A stretch of 64,000 bases of DNA from Eulemur rufifrons. Its lineage: Eukaryota > Chordata > Mammalia > Primates > Lemuridae. Below, one piece after another: positions 10,905 through 23,967 of the stretch; the stretch's first letter is position 1; each line of letters starts with the position of its first letter. The position numbers and the translations under genes were made by a program. The stretch is taken from assembly GCF_041146395.1 (NCBI RefSeq), contig NC_090983.1, forward strand, positions 65,913,501-65,977,500, read 5' to 3'. The notes beneath the pieces are model-generated. The model saw nothing but the letters and a program-made list of their open reading frames with translations, did not search any database and was not told where the DNA came from.

Positions 10905-13900
10905 TCTGGGAGGATGAAACACCTACTTTCCCTATTCCTCCCTCCTGAATACAACTTAAAACCATGGACATTATATATAAAACAACTGAAAGGCAGAGAG
11001 GAGGCAGGCTGATTAGGGACCTTAGGACCTGAGGGATGACATAGTGGTGAGTTCTCTGGGTTTATCTTTTTGCCTCAGATATCTGAGGCTTGTAGGTAAA
11101 GAAGCCAGCCACCTGGGAACAGTAACAAGCACGGACAAAAAGGCCCCCAAAGCACCTGCTCTCTCTAGCCAAAGGACCAGGAGAGGGTAACCTAGCAAGA
11201 CAGACTCCTTTTAGACAATAACAGCTCTACTCCAGCCAAACATCACAGATAAAATTGGGGCCCAACTTTAATACTCACGAGCAAAGGCCAAGCAGGGAGC
11301 TTAAACTTCCGCCATTCATCGTGCCATACAGAGGAGCCCCGACACCCCTAACCAGAGTGGCAGAGAAGGCCAAGTAGGGAGATTTTCATCCCTGCTGGCC
11401 AGTAACGACGCACCCCTCTCTGCCACAGTTTCCGTGCAAACTACACAGGGAGCTTGGACTCCCCGCCCCCAAGAGTAGTAATGTGCTCCCCTCATCCCTG
11501 GCTGGGGTGGTGTAAGAGGAGACCTAGTGGAGAGTCAGGACTTTTGCCTCTTCCACAGTGGTGTCAGTGGGGACCATGCTGGGAGCCAGAACTCCCACCC
11601 AGCAGTAACAGGAAGGCACATTCCCCTCCCCCTGTGTCAATGGAGGCCGAGTAGGGACCTGGAATTCTCCCTCCATGTGGCAATAATTAGGCAGCACAGC
11701 CCTCCTCTTGCTCTACTGGAGTATGTCAAGGAAAGCCAGCTAAAACAGAAAATATGGAAGTGCCTAGGTCTCAGCTGGAAATCACTCATACCGAAAACCA
11801 AGATCTCAAACTGAATGAAAAAAGACAATTGATAGATTCCAATACCGAAATGACCAAGATTACGGAAGCATCTGATGATTTTAATGCAGCCATAAGAATG
11901 CTTTAATAAGCAGTTATGAACACACTAAGAATAGAAAAACAGAAAGCCTCAGTAAACAAATAGAAAAAACAAACAAACAAAAAAACAGCGAAGCTGACCA
12001 TATAAAGAAGAACCAAATGGAATTTTAGAACTGAAAATATGATGAACAAAATTAAAAAACTGAATGGATGGGCTAAACAAGGGAATGAAGGAGACAGGAA
12101 AGAATTAGTAAGCTAGAAGACAGGAAAATAGAAATTATACAATCTAGACAACAGCGAGAAAATAGACTGGGGGAAAAAATCCAAACATATAGAGTTTCAG
12201 GTGCTGGTGGGACTATAACAAAAGATGGAACGTTCGTATCATTGGAGTCCCAGAAGGAGAGGAAGAAGAGGGAAGGAATAAAAGTGTATTTGAAGAAACA
12301 ATTAATGGTAAGTCCTCAAATTTAGCAAGAGATAAAACTACAGATCCTGAAGCTGAGTGAATACCAAGTAGGAAGTTTAACCCAAAGAAATCCACACCAA
12401 AACACATGATTTCTGAAAGCTAAAGATAAGTAGAAAATCTTGAAAGCCCGTGGAGAAAAACTAAACCTTATCTATAAGAAAGGCCAATTTAAATGACAGT
12501 GGATTTTTCCATCAGAAGCCAGGGAGGACAGAACGAATTAGCATGATAATTTTGAGGGCTGAAAGAAAAGAATGGTCAGAATCCCATAGCTAGCTAAAAT
12601 ATCCTTCAGGAACGAAGGGAGTATTAAGATATTCTGAGATTAAGAAAAACTAACAGAACTGGTTGCAAGCAGATCTATCCTTTAAAAAGGGCTAAAGGAA
12701 GTTCTCAACGCAGAACAGAAAATGAAAAAAGAACTTTGGAATATTGGGAAGGAAGAAAGAACATAAGCAAAAATATGGGTAATTACAATAGGCTTTGCTT
12801 CTCTCAAGTTTTCTAAATTGATGATTGAAGCAAAAATTATGACACCATCTAATATGGTTCTTAATGTATCTAGAGGAAATATTTAAGGTAGTAATATTAA
12901 ACAGGAGTTTAAAGTAACATGATGGGAGGGAAGGTTTCTATATTCAAAATGGTAAAACAACAGGAGTGGACTATGATAAATTATGTATATATAATGTAAT
13001 ACTTAGAACTAAAAAGCTATACAGAGATCTAAAGTCAAAAACTATAGATAAATTCAAATGAATTCTGTAAAATATCAGAAGTAACCCACCAGAAGGTGGG
13101 GAAAAAATGTTAAAAACAAAGAACAAATGTAAGACAAAAAATAAAATGGCAGACTTAAGCCCTAACAACATTAGTAATTACTATAAATGGTCTAAATATG
13201 CTAATTAAGACAGATTTTCTGAGTGGATGAAAAAACATGACATTATATGCTGTCTATAAAAAATTCACTGCAAATATAATGATAAAGGCAGGTTAGAAGA
13301 GTAGAACCACTCCACATTCACTAGAATGGCTATGATCAAAGACACACACCCCCACATCCCACCCCCCAAGAGAAAACAAATCTGCAAGGACGTGGATTCA
13401 TTGGAACCTTTGTGCATTTCTAGCAATAATGTAAAATGGTGTAGCCACTATATAACACAGTGATTGTTCCTCAGAAAAAAAATCAGATATAAAATTATAT
13501 GATCCAGCAATTCTACTTCTGGGTATGTACTCAAAAGAAATGGAAGTGGGGTTTTAAAAAGATATTTGTCCACCCATGTTCACAGCAGCATTATTCACAG
13601 TAGCCAAATGGTGAAAGCAATCCACATGTCTATCAATGGATGAATGGATAAACAAACTGTAGTATATACACACAACAGATTATTCAGTCTTAAAAAGGCG
13701 AGAAATTGACATGTGCTACAACATGGATGAACCTTGAAGACATTGTGCTAAGTGAGACAAGCCAATTATAGAATACTATATAATAATTTCACTTATATGA
13801 GGTACATACAATAGTCAAATTCATGGAGAATAGAAAGTGGAATGGCGATTTCTGGGGACTGGGGAGAAGGGGAGATGAGAAGTTATTGTTTAATGAGTAC

Positions 13901-16065
13901 AGAGTTTGTTTTAGAAGATGAAAAAAGTTCTGGAAATGGATGATTGATGGTTGCACAACAATGTGAAAGTACTTAATGCCACTGAACTGTACACTTAAAA
14001 ATGGTTAAAGTGGTAAGAAAAAGTAAATAGATAGAAAGTTATACAAACATTAGTCAAAGGAAAACAGGAGTGGCTATATTAGCTAAAGTAGACGTCAGAG
14101 CAAAGAGAAGTACAAGAGACAAGTATATCATAAGAGTCAATTGCCAAGAAAACATGGCAATTGTATGTGTACCAAACAGAGTTGCAAGATATGTGAAGCA
14201 AAAACTGACAGAATATATAGGAGAAATAGAAAATCCACAATTATAGTTGAAGACATCAACACCCCTTTCTCAACAATTGATATGAACAACTAGACAATCA
14301 GCAAGGATAGAAGAACTCAGCAACATCAGCCAACAGGATCTAATTAACATTTATAGAAAACTCTACGGAACAACAGCATAATACACATTGTTTTCAAGTG
14401 CCCATACAATATGCCAAGATAGACCATATCCTGGGCTATTAAAAAAAAGCCTTAATGCATTTAAAATAATTGAAAACATACAGAATACATTTTCTGACCA
14501 CAGTGGAACCAAACTAGAAATCAGTAACAGAAAGATAACTGGAGAATTTACAAACACTTGGAAACTAAACAACACACTTCAAAATAATCCATAGGTCAAA
14601 GAGAAGGGATCAAGAGAAATAAAATACCTGGAAGTAAAAGAAAATTAACATGTTATACAACACGTTTGTGGGGCACAGCTAAAGCAGTGCCGAGAAGGAA
14701 TTTATAGCACTAAATGCTCACATTAGAAAAGAAATGTATCAGATCAATGATTTGAATTCCCACACCAATAATCTAAAAAATAAACCCAAAGCAAACAGAA
14801 TGGAGGAAATAAGGCAATATCCGATACCTATGAAATTGAAAACAGAAAAAGAAAATTGACAAGTTTTTTTTTTTTTTGGTCACCAAAATTGGCCAAGTTT
14901 TAGTAAAACTGATGAAAAACAGAAGATACAAAGTACCAGTATCAGGAATGAAAAAGGGGCTATCACTACAGACTCTACAGGTACCAAAAGGTTAATAAAG
15001 GACTCCTATAAACTCTACACACAGAGTGACAATTTAGACTAAATGGACCACTTCCTCAAAAAACACAAACTACAGCAACTTCCCCAGCATGAAATATATG
15101 ATGTGAATAGCCCCTATAATAATTAGGAAATTGAATTCCTAATTTAAAAACTCTTAAGAAAAAAAACCCCAAGAAATCTCCAGGCCTGAATGGCTTCACT
15201 GGAGAAACTATTAAATGTTTAAAGAATTAACACCAGTTCTACACAATCTGTTCCATAAGAAGAGGAGGAGGAAAAATTTACTGTTTTACAAAGCTAGTAT
15301 CACCCTGATGCCAAACCACAGTGAGATACACACCTGTAAGATGACAACAGTAAAAAATCATGACATAACTAAAGGCTAGAAAGGATGACAAACTGGGTCA
15401 ACCTTTAAAAATGGTACAGTAACTCTGGAAAGCAGTGTGGCATTTTCTTAAAAAAAACTGAACATGCAACTATCATACAACTCACCAATTGTATTCTCGG
15501 GCATTTATTACGGAGTAGAGGCTTCTGTTCACACAAAAACCTGTACATAATTTTTTAAAGCAGATTTGTAATAGCCCCAAACTATTAGTAGGAACAACCT
15601 AAATGTCCTTCAGTGGGCAAATGGTTAAACAAACTGTGGTACGTCCAACTACTCGGCAGTAAAAAGGGATGGACTATTCATACAAGTAACAACCAGGATG
15701 GATCTCTAGTCAGTTAAGATGCATATAAAAAGGTAATACCAGAAGGGTACACACTGCATGATCCCATTTATGTAACGTTCCCGGAATAAAATTATGGAAA
15801 TAGAGAAGAGATTGATGTCAGGAGTTTAAAAAGCCAGTGGAGAGAAGGACAGAAGTGGATAGGATATAAAGGGCCACTTGAGGGAACCTTGTGGTGATAA
15901 AAACGTTCTGTATCTTGACTGCATCAATGTCAGTATCCTGGTTGTGATACTGTACTGTGGTTTTGTAAGATTTTACCATTGGGGGAAACTAGGTAAAGGA
16001 TACATGAGATCTCTAGGTATTTCTTACCACTGCACGCAAATCTACAATTATCTCAAAATAAAACA
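10905..16065 (+). mobile_element. Old L1 (5' region, ORF1-like, partial ORF2, 3' end), interrupted
   Basis: The 5' part (10905-11800) is G/C-richer. An ORF1-like segment follows, with 'cgttcgtatcattggagtcc', 'cacaccaaaacacatgattt' and 'atccttcaggaacgaaggga'. The start of ORF2 follows, with 'aattactataaatggtctaa' and 'catgacattatatgctgtct'. After an inserted L1 piece, ORF2 continues at 14023 with 'gagtggctatattagctaaa', 'tttctgaccacagtggaacc' and 'ggcttcactggagaaact'. At about 15310 it jumps directly to an L1 3' end finishing 'ctcaaaataaaac', so most of the reverse-transcriptase region is deleted. Many stops; not functional. Confidence 0.75.
13303..14022 (+). mobile_element. L1 3' fragment nested in the older L1
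   Basis: This piece reads as an L1 3' end: 'cactagaatggctatgatca', 'ttctacttctgggtatgtac', 'cagcagcattattcacagta', 'atggatgaatggataaacaa', 'gaactgtacacttaaaaatg'. The flanking ORF2 text continues across it ('gataaaggcaggttagaa' before, 'caaaggaaaacaggagtggc' after), so it is an insertion. Confidence 0.75.
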
Positions 16066-16239
16066 TTTCATTAGAAACATTCTATGTGGGCAGAAGAGCA
16101 GATGAAATTAAAATTCTCCTTCATATGCTTGACAGGATTGGTGCTCACTTGGGGCAGGTGGCCGTCTCAAAGGCAACTTTGTAGAGAGAACCAACGCACT
16201 GCAGATGTTTCAGGAGAAGGGGTCTAGTATAGTAGAGTA

Positions 16240-16420
16240 TTGGATTTGGAGTGGAAGATCTGGGTGCAAGTCTCAGTCCTCTAACTTACTAGCATGTGAC
16301 CACGGGTACAACGGGAATCTTGGTGTTAACACTGGTCAAATGTCACTATAGGGATGTTGTGAGGAGCAGATAATGGCTGGTGACTGGAAGCATCTTGCAT
16401 AAGCATCCACTAGCAGTTGG
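16240..16420 (-). mobile_element. MIR-like fragment, antisense
   Basis: Reads as reversed MIR: 'gggtgcaagtctcagtcctc', 'taacttactagcatgtgacc' and 'gggatgttgtgaggagca'. Confidence 0.5.
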
Positions 16421-16849
16421 TCTAGAAACCGTGGATCCAGGCTGGGACTCCCATACTGTGGCATTGGTTGAGATTTATCCAGAAACCACTGTTCTATGAA
16501 GTTAAAACAATACAATTTAGTGCTAATGTTTTATTCCATAATGGAGAAGTACATCCCTCTAAATGACTCAGGTAATTGCCTCAATTTTTTTGGCTATGTG
16601 GGCCCAGGAAATAAAAAAAATTCAGGTAGGTGTATCAAACTATTTCTCCTTCACAAGTAGCAGATGTTCCTTTGAGGTGGTTTTTTAAAAATGTATGTAA
16701 TTCAACCATAAAAGAGTGGCTGAGAAAATTAAGATATGCTAATTTAGTGAAATGTATTAAAAATGTTTTGGAAGATCCTCTAATAACTGTAAGTGTACTC
16801 ATTATTTGGTGAATGAGAAAAGCAGATTACCAGGGAGTATATCCAGCAT

Positions 16850-17730
16850 CCTCCCGTTTTAACAGTCTTTATTTTTCAGAGTGGTCTTAGGTTTATAGAA
16901 AATTGAGTAGATAGCACAAAGCATTCCCATATGCCTCTTCTCCCCCAACCCTCCATAATTTCTCCTAGTACTAACATCTTACATTTCTGTGGTACATGTG
17001 TTACAATTGATGAGAGCCAATATTGATGCATTATTATTAACTGAAGCTAAAGTTTATGCTAGGGTTCACGTTTTGTGCTGTTCTCTGGGTTTTGATAACT
17101 GCACAATGCCATGTATCCACTCTAACAGCATCATACAGAATATATTCACTGCCCTTAAAATCCCGTCGTCACCTATCCATTTCTTAACACCCTCCATCCC
17201 CACCCCCAGCATCCCTGGGAACTATTGATGTTTTTATAGTCTCTATAATTTCACCTTTTCTAGAATGTCATATAGTTGCAATCATAACAGAACATAGACT
17301 TTGAGACTGGCTTCTTTCATCAAGCTATAATGCATTTATGTTTCTTCCACTTCTTGTCATGGCTCAATAGCTCATTTCTTTTTATCATGAATAACATTCC
17401 ATCGCACAGCTATGCCACAGTTTATCCCCTCAACCTTTTGAAGGACATTTGTTGCTTCCAAATTATGAATAAAGCTGCTATAAACATTCAGGTGCAGGGT
17501 TTTGTGTGGAAGTAAGTTTTCAGCTCATTTGGGTAAATACCTAGGAGTGTGATTGCTGGATTGTATGGTATATTTAACTTTGTAAGAAATGCCAGACTGT
17601 CTTCCAAAGTATTTGTATCATTTTGCATTCACAACAGCAGTGAATGAGAGGTTCTGGCATTTGGTGGTCAGTTTCTTGGATTTTAACCATTCTAATAGGT
17701 GTGTACTGGTTTCTCGTTGTAATCATCCTC
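16850..17730 (-). mobile_element. L1M 3' region, antisense
   Basis: Antisense L1 landmarks run through the block: 'cacaaagcattcccatatgc', 'ttctgtggtacatgtgttac', 'aaagctgctataaacattca', 'gggtaaatacctaggagtgt' and 'ccagactgtcttccaaagta'. Confidence 0.75.
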
Positions 17731-17879
17731 CCAATTTAGTGAAAAATTGCAAAAGTTAACTACTGAAATGCCACCAGTGATGGCTGGGATGGATTTTTCA
17801 GCTTTATTTTTGTCTTATGTTTTCCAATTTTTCCATAATCACATTATTTACTTGTAAAGGGTTGTTTCTTTATCTTTGA

Positions 17880-19250
17880 TTTTGAATATGATATTCCTAG
17901 GTATGGGTTTTTTGGGGCACTTATCCTGCTTAGTGTTCTCCGAGCTTCCTGGATCTGTGGTTCACTGACATTAATTTTCGGAAATTCTCAGTCATTGCTT
18001 CAAATAGTCGAGTCTTTCTTTCTCTGGTATTCCCATTGTGTGTATGTTACAACTTTCCTAGTTGTCCCATAGCTCTTGGATATTCTGTTCTGGATTTACC
18101 TCCCCCCCAGTCTTTCTTCTCTTTGCTTAAGTTTTGGGGGTTCCTGTTGACATATCCCAGATCTCACCGATTTTTTTCCTCCTCAGTTGTGTTCACCAAG
18201 AACACTTCAGTTCTGTCACAGAATTTTTGGTCTCTAGCCTTTCTTTTCTGTTCTTTTAAGAATTTTCATCTATTTGCTTACATTAACCTTTTGTTCTTAT
18301 ATGTTGTCACCTTTTTCCATTAGAGCCTTTAGCATATTAATCATAGTTATTTTAATTTCCCAGTCTGATAATTCCAGCATCTCTGCCTTATCTGCGTCTG
18401 GTTCCGATGCCTGTTCAGTCTCCTCAGACCGTGTTCCTTACCTTTAAGTGTGTCTTGTGATTTTTTGTTAAAAGCTACACATGATGCACTGGGTAAAAGG
18501 CATTGAGGTAAATAGGTCTTTAGTGATGCAATGGTGCGATGTGGGCGGAGGCGGTCTGGAGGCCTAGGAGTAATCTCAGTCTTTTAGTGAGCCTGGGCCC
18601 TGGGTGCGGGCTTGGCAAGTGGAACGGGAAGTCTGGAGGGGCCCAGACTGAGGTATCACCCTTCCCTGGGAGGGAGCTACATTGGCTATTGCCCTTCCCC
18701 GCAGGCGGGCTAGGCTCCGATACAGCTCCAGCAGGTTGGCCTCTGCAGTGTCTCCGGAGGGCAGGCCTTGTTAGGAATAGAATGCTCTGGAGTATTTCAA
18801 AACTTCCTTGTACAGGAAACACAAGGGGATTTCTCTCTGATGTTTACTGTGAGAACCTGGTACGGCTCCTGGAGTTAGAACTAACAAAAGTATACCCCCC
18901 CCCCCCCCGTGGCTGTGTCTCCTGGAGTTTTTAACCCCCAGACTTGTCTACACCCAGCTTGCGGCCGTCTATCAGTTACAGTATGGGGTTTCCTACCACA
19001 GCTCTGGTTCCTATAGAGGTTTCTGCTCAGGTGTTTTTGCTTCAGTATGTTTTGACTGTTTATATCTGCTTGTCTCCCTCTCCAGCGCTGGGGGCAGTGG
19101 TTTGCCCTGTGTCCTTACTTCTTTAACAGACCTAAGAAGAGTTGTTGATTTTTCAGTTTATTCAGCTTTTTACTTCTTAGGATGAAGTGGTGACTTCTAA
19201 GCTCCTTACATGCTGGACTGGAAACCACGAGTCTAGAGGGTTGCTTTAAA
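17880..19250 (-). mobile_element. Old L1M 5'-type region, antisense
   Basis: The order resembles a reversed L1M 5' end: 'ggaaattctcagtcattgct', 'tcccagtctgataattccag', 'catctctgccttatctgcgt', a G/C-rich part (18520-18770), and finally 'ggatgaagtggtgacttcta' and 'agctccttacatgctggact'. It contains a run of 14 C at 18895-18908. The G/C-rich part could look like a CpG island but is better explained as an L1 5' region. Confidence 0.5.
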
Positions 19251-20198
19251 GAAATATAAAGTTTTTTCAACTTTCTATTTTACAACTGCCATAGGAAATA
19301 AGCTACTTTTATTTTCCTTCTGGACAAACTGATGTTGGGGGATGCGAGGAGAAAGCTCAGGAGCTTTGCAGCATCAGCAACTGCTATTTATTTTCTGCCC
19401 AGAGACCCTGTGGGCTGCCTGCTGCCACCCGCCATCCCCACAGAGGAAAGGCGTGGAAAACACCACCCTGTCCTTTGCAAAGTCTCCCAGCGTCTACAAG
19501 AATATTTGTCGTGAGCTTCAAAGAAAACATCCACATAAGGGAACCAAATGAACATTAGTTGTGCCATCTTGGGGTAAACATGCCCAGGGATGTTTTGATA
19601 TGATTAATCCTTCCCAAGATGCTGTGCCCCTTTTAATAGTACCTGAATTTAATTTTCTCAAGACCAAACTTCCAGAAAATTCAATTTGTATGAGGACTAT
19701 TTAGGCAGCCACTCTATACAGGCTGTGCTCAAAGGCAAGACAGCAGAGAGCCTGGGAGCAAGGGCTATAGGGTCAGACCAGACTGGCTTTCAGGCAGGCT
19801 CTGCTGCCTGTGCTGTTTAACTTTATGAGCCAAAGTTTCCTTATCCCCAAATCAGGGGGAATACACACTTCTCCAGGCAACTGTGAGTATAAGTGACATA
19901 ATGCTTGTGAAGCATTTGGCACGTGCTTAGGACATGGAAGGGGGATAAGTAAGTGCTGCTGTGACCTAGTTCCTTTTTCTTCTGGGGGGCTGAAAGAGAG
20001 GGGAGGAGGAGGGGCCACAAGAATATAAGAGGAACTTGATACCCGAGAAAGGCCCCGAGTGAAGAAAATGAAGTTGGAGACTTTCAATCGTCTATTGTTG
20101 CATAACGAACCCCTCAAACTTCATGCTGTAGAACAGCAACCATTTTATTGAATCTACAGATCGGGAATTTGGACAGGTCAGAGAAGGAATAACTTGCC
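19251..20198. other. Intergenic with a reversed MIR, no gene seen
   Basis: A MIR-like segment on the minus strand lies at 19765-19960 ('tgccttgagc'-type landmarks weak; 'actttatgagccaaagtttc' and 'ttccttatccccaaatcagg' clear). The rest is unique. Confidence 0.5.
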
Positions 20199-20400
20199 TC
20201 TTAGTAGAGTTTGGCTATTTGGCTCCTTCAAATCTCGTGTTGAACTTTGATCCCTAGTGTTGGGGGTAGGGTCTGGTGGGAGGTGTTTGGCTCATGGGGG
20301 CTGATCCTTCAGGAATGGCTTGGTGCTGTCCCTTGGGAATGAGTGAGTTCTGGCTCTTATTAATAGTTTACAAAGAGCTGGTTGTTTAAGAGTCTGGCAG

Positions 20401-20510
20401 TAAAAGGGCATGCAAATTGCCTCCATGTCAGTAGGTGGCACTTGCCGAAAGGAACAAGCTGCAGTGTTATTTTTTGGTCCTGTATGTATACTATGGAGTA
20501 CTACTCATCC

Positions 20511-20557
<47 letters not shown>

Positions 20558-20919
20558 AAATGGTGAGCTACCTATTATCCTGGATGGAGCTGGAGCCCAT
20601 TCTTCTAAGTGAATTATCACAAGAATGGAAAAAACACACACCACATGTACTACCATTAAATTGGTAATAATTGATCAATGCTAATGTGCACATGTGGGAA
20701 GTAACAGTCACAGGGTGTCGGGCAGCTGGGAGGAGGGAGGAGGGGATGGGTAAATTCACACCTAATGCATGCGGTGTGCACTCTGGAGGATGGGCATGCT
20801 TGTAGCTCTGACTCGGGCAGCACAAAGGCAATTTATGTAACCTAAGTGTTTGTACCCCCACAATACTCTGAAATTTTAAAAGAAAAAGAAAAAGAAAGGA
20901 AAAGAAAAAAAAAAAAAAA
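20401..20919 (+). mobile_element. Strepsirrhine-type L1 3' end with target-site duplication
   Basis: Starts 5'-truncated, carries 'ctatggagtactactcatcc', an internal run of 42 A (20514-20555), 'atggagctggagcccattct', 'gtgggaagtaacagtcacag' and the end 'gtttgtacccccacaatact', then an A-rich tail (20880-20919). The site 'aagagtctggcag' at 20388-20400 recurs as 'aagagcctggcag' at 20918-20930, a 13-bp target-site duplication with one change. Confidence 0.85.
20514..20555. repeat. Run of 42 A inside the L1
   Basis: A homopolymer expansion at the spot where L1 normally has a short A run. Probably hypervariable and error-prone in assemblies. Confidence 0.9.
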
Positions 20920-21636
20920 GAGCCTGGCAGCCTTAAGTGGCAGCTTCCCGAGGCCTTCACCAGAAGCAGATGCTGACACCGTATATCCTCCTTTACAGCC
21001 TGTGGAGCCCTGAACTGAATAAATCTCTTATCTCCTCATAGATTACCCAGCCTCAGGTATTCCTCTGGGGCAATGAAAGTGGACTAAGGCACCCCTGCTC
21101 TGTGATGTTTGGGGCACCAAATGGAAGACTTGAAGGCTGGAATCATCTGGATGTTTCTTCACTCACATCTGGTACTCGGGCAGAGATTATTTGAACATTA
21201 GGGGCAGGGGGCTCGTGGGTCATTTCTCTCTCTCTGGGCCCCTCCCTCTGGTCTCTCCACCATGGTGACCTAAGGATAGCTGGAGTCCTTACACAGTATT
21301 CCTGTGAACAATGCCAAAGTCTCATAGCCATAGTCTCCGAAGTCACCGTGTCATTTCCACCCTACTCTCTTGGTTGAGGTAGACACAAGCTCATCTAGAT
21401 AGAAGGAAGAGAACATGGGCTCCGCCTCTCAATGAGCAGAGTGCCAGAGAAAGGCCACGCTTTAAAACTGCCACTGAAGACTCCATACAGACCCTGGTGT
21501 TCCTATGGGTTTTGTTTTTCTGTGCTATGTTTTGGAAAGAAATAGAGGTCTTGTGTAGGAGGAGTACGCAGAAGGAATTGGACCTATCTTTGTAGCATCC
21601 AACACTGGTAGCTGAGGGCGAGGTTTATCTATTTAT

Positions 21637-21966
<330 letters not shown>

Positions 21967-22099
21967 CACATTCACTTTTATTTCCACTTAGTTTTGTGGC
22001 AGCAACCTGGGTATTTAGGAGCCGAAGATGGGCACTAGTTGGGTTTTTTTCTTTATCATTAACTGCCAGTATTCCCAACTAAAAGGTCACTCCTTTGTA

Positions 22100-22531
22100 G
22101 GGTGTGGTGGGTTGAATACTATCTCCCCAAAACTCATGTCTACCTGCAACCTCAGAATGTGACTTTATTTGGAAATGGGGTTTTTGCAGATGTAATCGTT
22201 TAAGGATCTTGAGATTAAGTCATCCCAGATTTAGGGCTGTCCTAAATCCAGTGACTAGGGCTTATTGGAAGAGAAGATACAGGGACTCATGGGAAAGAGG
22301 GCCATGTGAAGACAGAGGCAGAATTTGGAGTTTTGCTGTCCCAGTCAAGGAACTCCTGGGGCCACCAGAAACCATAGGAGGAAAACAAACGAACAAAAAG
22401 ACATCCTTCCCTAGAGCCTTTGCAAGGAGCACAGCCTGCTAACGCCCTGATTTTGGGCTTCTAGCCTCCAGAACTGCGAGAATGAATTTCTCTGGTTTTA
22501 AGTTACTGTTTGTTACGGCAGCCCTAGGAAA
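22100..22531 (+). mobile_element. MLT1-like MaLR LTR
   Basis: Landmarks in order: 'tgtggtgggttgaatactat', 'aatgtgactttatttggaaa', 'agagggccatgtgaagacag', 'ggggccaccagaaaccatag', 'ttctagcctccagaactgcg' and 'tgttacggcagccctaggaa'. Confidence 0.7.
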
Positions 22532-22594
22532 TGGATTTACATAGGGTAAATGAGGAAAACCCACTGACGGGACCCTTGGACCCACAGAAACATT

Positions 22595-22795
22595 ACAGCA
22601 AGGTTTGTAACGTTGGCAGTATTGCCGTTTCGGGCCAGATAATTTTTTCTTTGCAGGACAGGGATGGGGACTGTCCTATGCATCTACCTTATAGAAGCCA
22701 GGAGCCCCCTTCCAGTTGTCACACCAAAAGCCTCTCTAGCATTGCCAAATGTCCACCGTGGGGCAAAACAGCCCCTGCTTGAAAACCACTGCCTC
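22595..22795 (-). mobile_element. MER20-like hAT element, antisense
   Basis: Shows 'ggacagggatggggactgtc', 'ctatgcatctaccttataga', 'cattgccaaatgtccaccgt', 'ggggcaaaacagcccctgct' and 'tgaaaaccactg', the reversed order of MER20. Confidence 0.6.
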
Positions 22796-23729
22796 AGACA
22801 CACAAGCTTGTGACCCATGAAGAAGGCTGCTCTGAAGAATCACATACACCACTTGGGTTTTTGCCTTTTGGATTGCCCTACAGCTGACAGGAGACAGGCA
22901 ATAATTGATTTGTTGATGCTATTGGTTGGCAACTCTCCGGCTGATTTCCCTTTCTGACCTGGACGTGTTCTGTAGCTCATTATCTCCAAAGCCTATCAGG
23001 TGTGTGAGAGAGGGAGGGAAGGAGGGAGGGGGAGAGAGAGAGAGAAAGAGAACGCGTGCAGGTGGTTGCAGAACCCAACACAGGCCTTTTCCCCTGCCTT
23101 GGCAGGGCCCCCCCTCCTAGCGGGTCAGATTAGAACCAGTTCCATTCCCTGGGGGGTCACAGTTTCTGTGGCGGGGACAGGGATTCTTACATACCCTGGG
23201 CCTTGGGGAATAGCTCTGGAAGACAGGGAGACAGGACAGAGGAATGCCGAGTACAGGTCTAGCCAATTTCTCTGAAGCTTCAGAAGAAGACAGCCTGGTT
23301 AAGACAGGATTTACACATCTATTGATTTTTTCCCCCCATTTCATCTTGACATCATTCGTTTTCTTTCCCAAAGAGTCAAACTAATTGTTCAGGTACAGCT
23401 GATTTTTCTTATTTATAGCGAAGAGAGTCACTAATGTGTAGCTAATGGGAACCACAGATGGTCCCCTGACCTCACTAGAATCTTTACCACAGCTTTAACA
23501 TTTCAGTGACAGCCAGAGGAAGGAAAGATGCCCAGAGAGAACCACGGGAAGAGGGAAGAAAGATCCCTTGCAGAGCCACAAAAATAACTGGAACGTAGCT
23601 ATTTATCTTGATTTTCTTATTTTTTCCCCTCCAGCCTTAGTTCTTTGGGTGGGAGAACCATGCATCAAGATGAGTCAGCAGATTGTGAAAATGCAACACC
23701 CCCAATTCCCCAGCCCAGCAACACAGCAG
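22796..23729. other. Intergenic, no gene seen
   Basis: Unique sequence with a purine-only stretch of GA and GGGA units (about 23008-23050). No open frame worth naming. Confidence 0.55.
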
Positions 23730-23967
23730 CAGCCCCCTTATCCATAGGGAACACATTCCAAGACCCCCAGTAAATGCCCGAGACCTCAGATAGTTGTTGC
23801 AACTACTTTTTTGCTCCTGAGCTCAGTAGCGAAAGAATGAAAAAGTACTTGAAACACAGAGCGTTGAGAGAAAAGAAGAGGTCACAGTCCAAAGGAGAAA
23901 ATGGCCTCCACAGCTATGCTCCTCCTCGTATTTATTTCCAAGGACACGTGCAAAGGGTCAGGGCTGC

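Larger units (their letters stand above)
20199..21092 (+). mobile_element. MST-type MaLR LTR, split by an L1 insertion
   Basis: The 5' half (20199-20400) shows 'ggtctggtgggaggtgtttg', 'ctcatgggggctgatccttc', 'gaatgagtgagttctggctc' and 'gagctggttgtttaag'. The 3' half resumes at 20931 with 'cagcttcccgaggccttcac', 'cagaagcagatgctgacacc', 'gattacccagcctcaggtat' and 'gaaagtggactaagg'. The two halves are one LTR separated by an L1. Confidence 0.75.

Noticed and set aside
18520..18780. Possible CpG island or promoter
   Set aside because: The G/C-rich part sits inside an antisense L1 5'-type region, which explains it better.
20382..20667. Open frames with long lysine runs
   Set aside because: They are translations of the 42-A run inside an L1 3' end.
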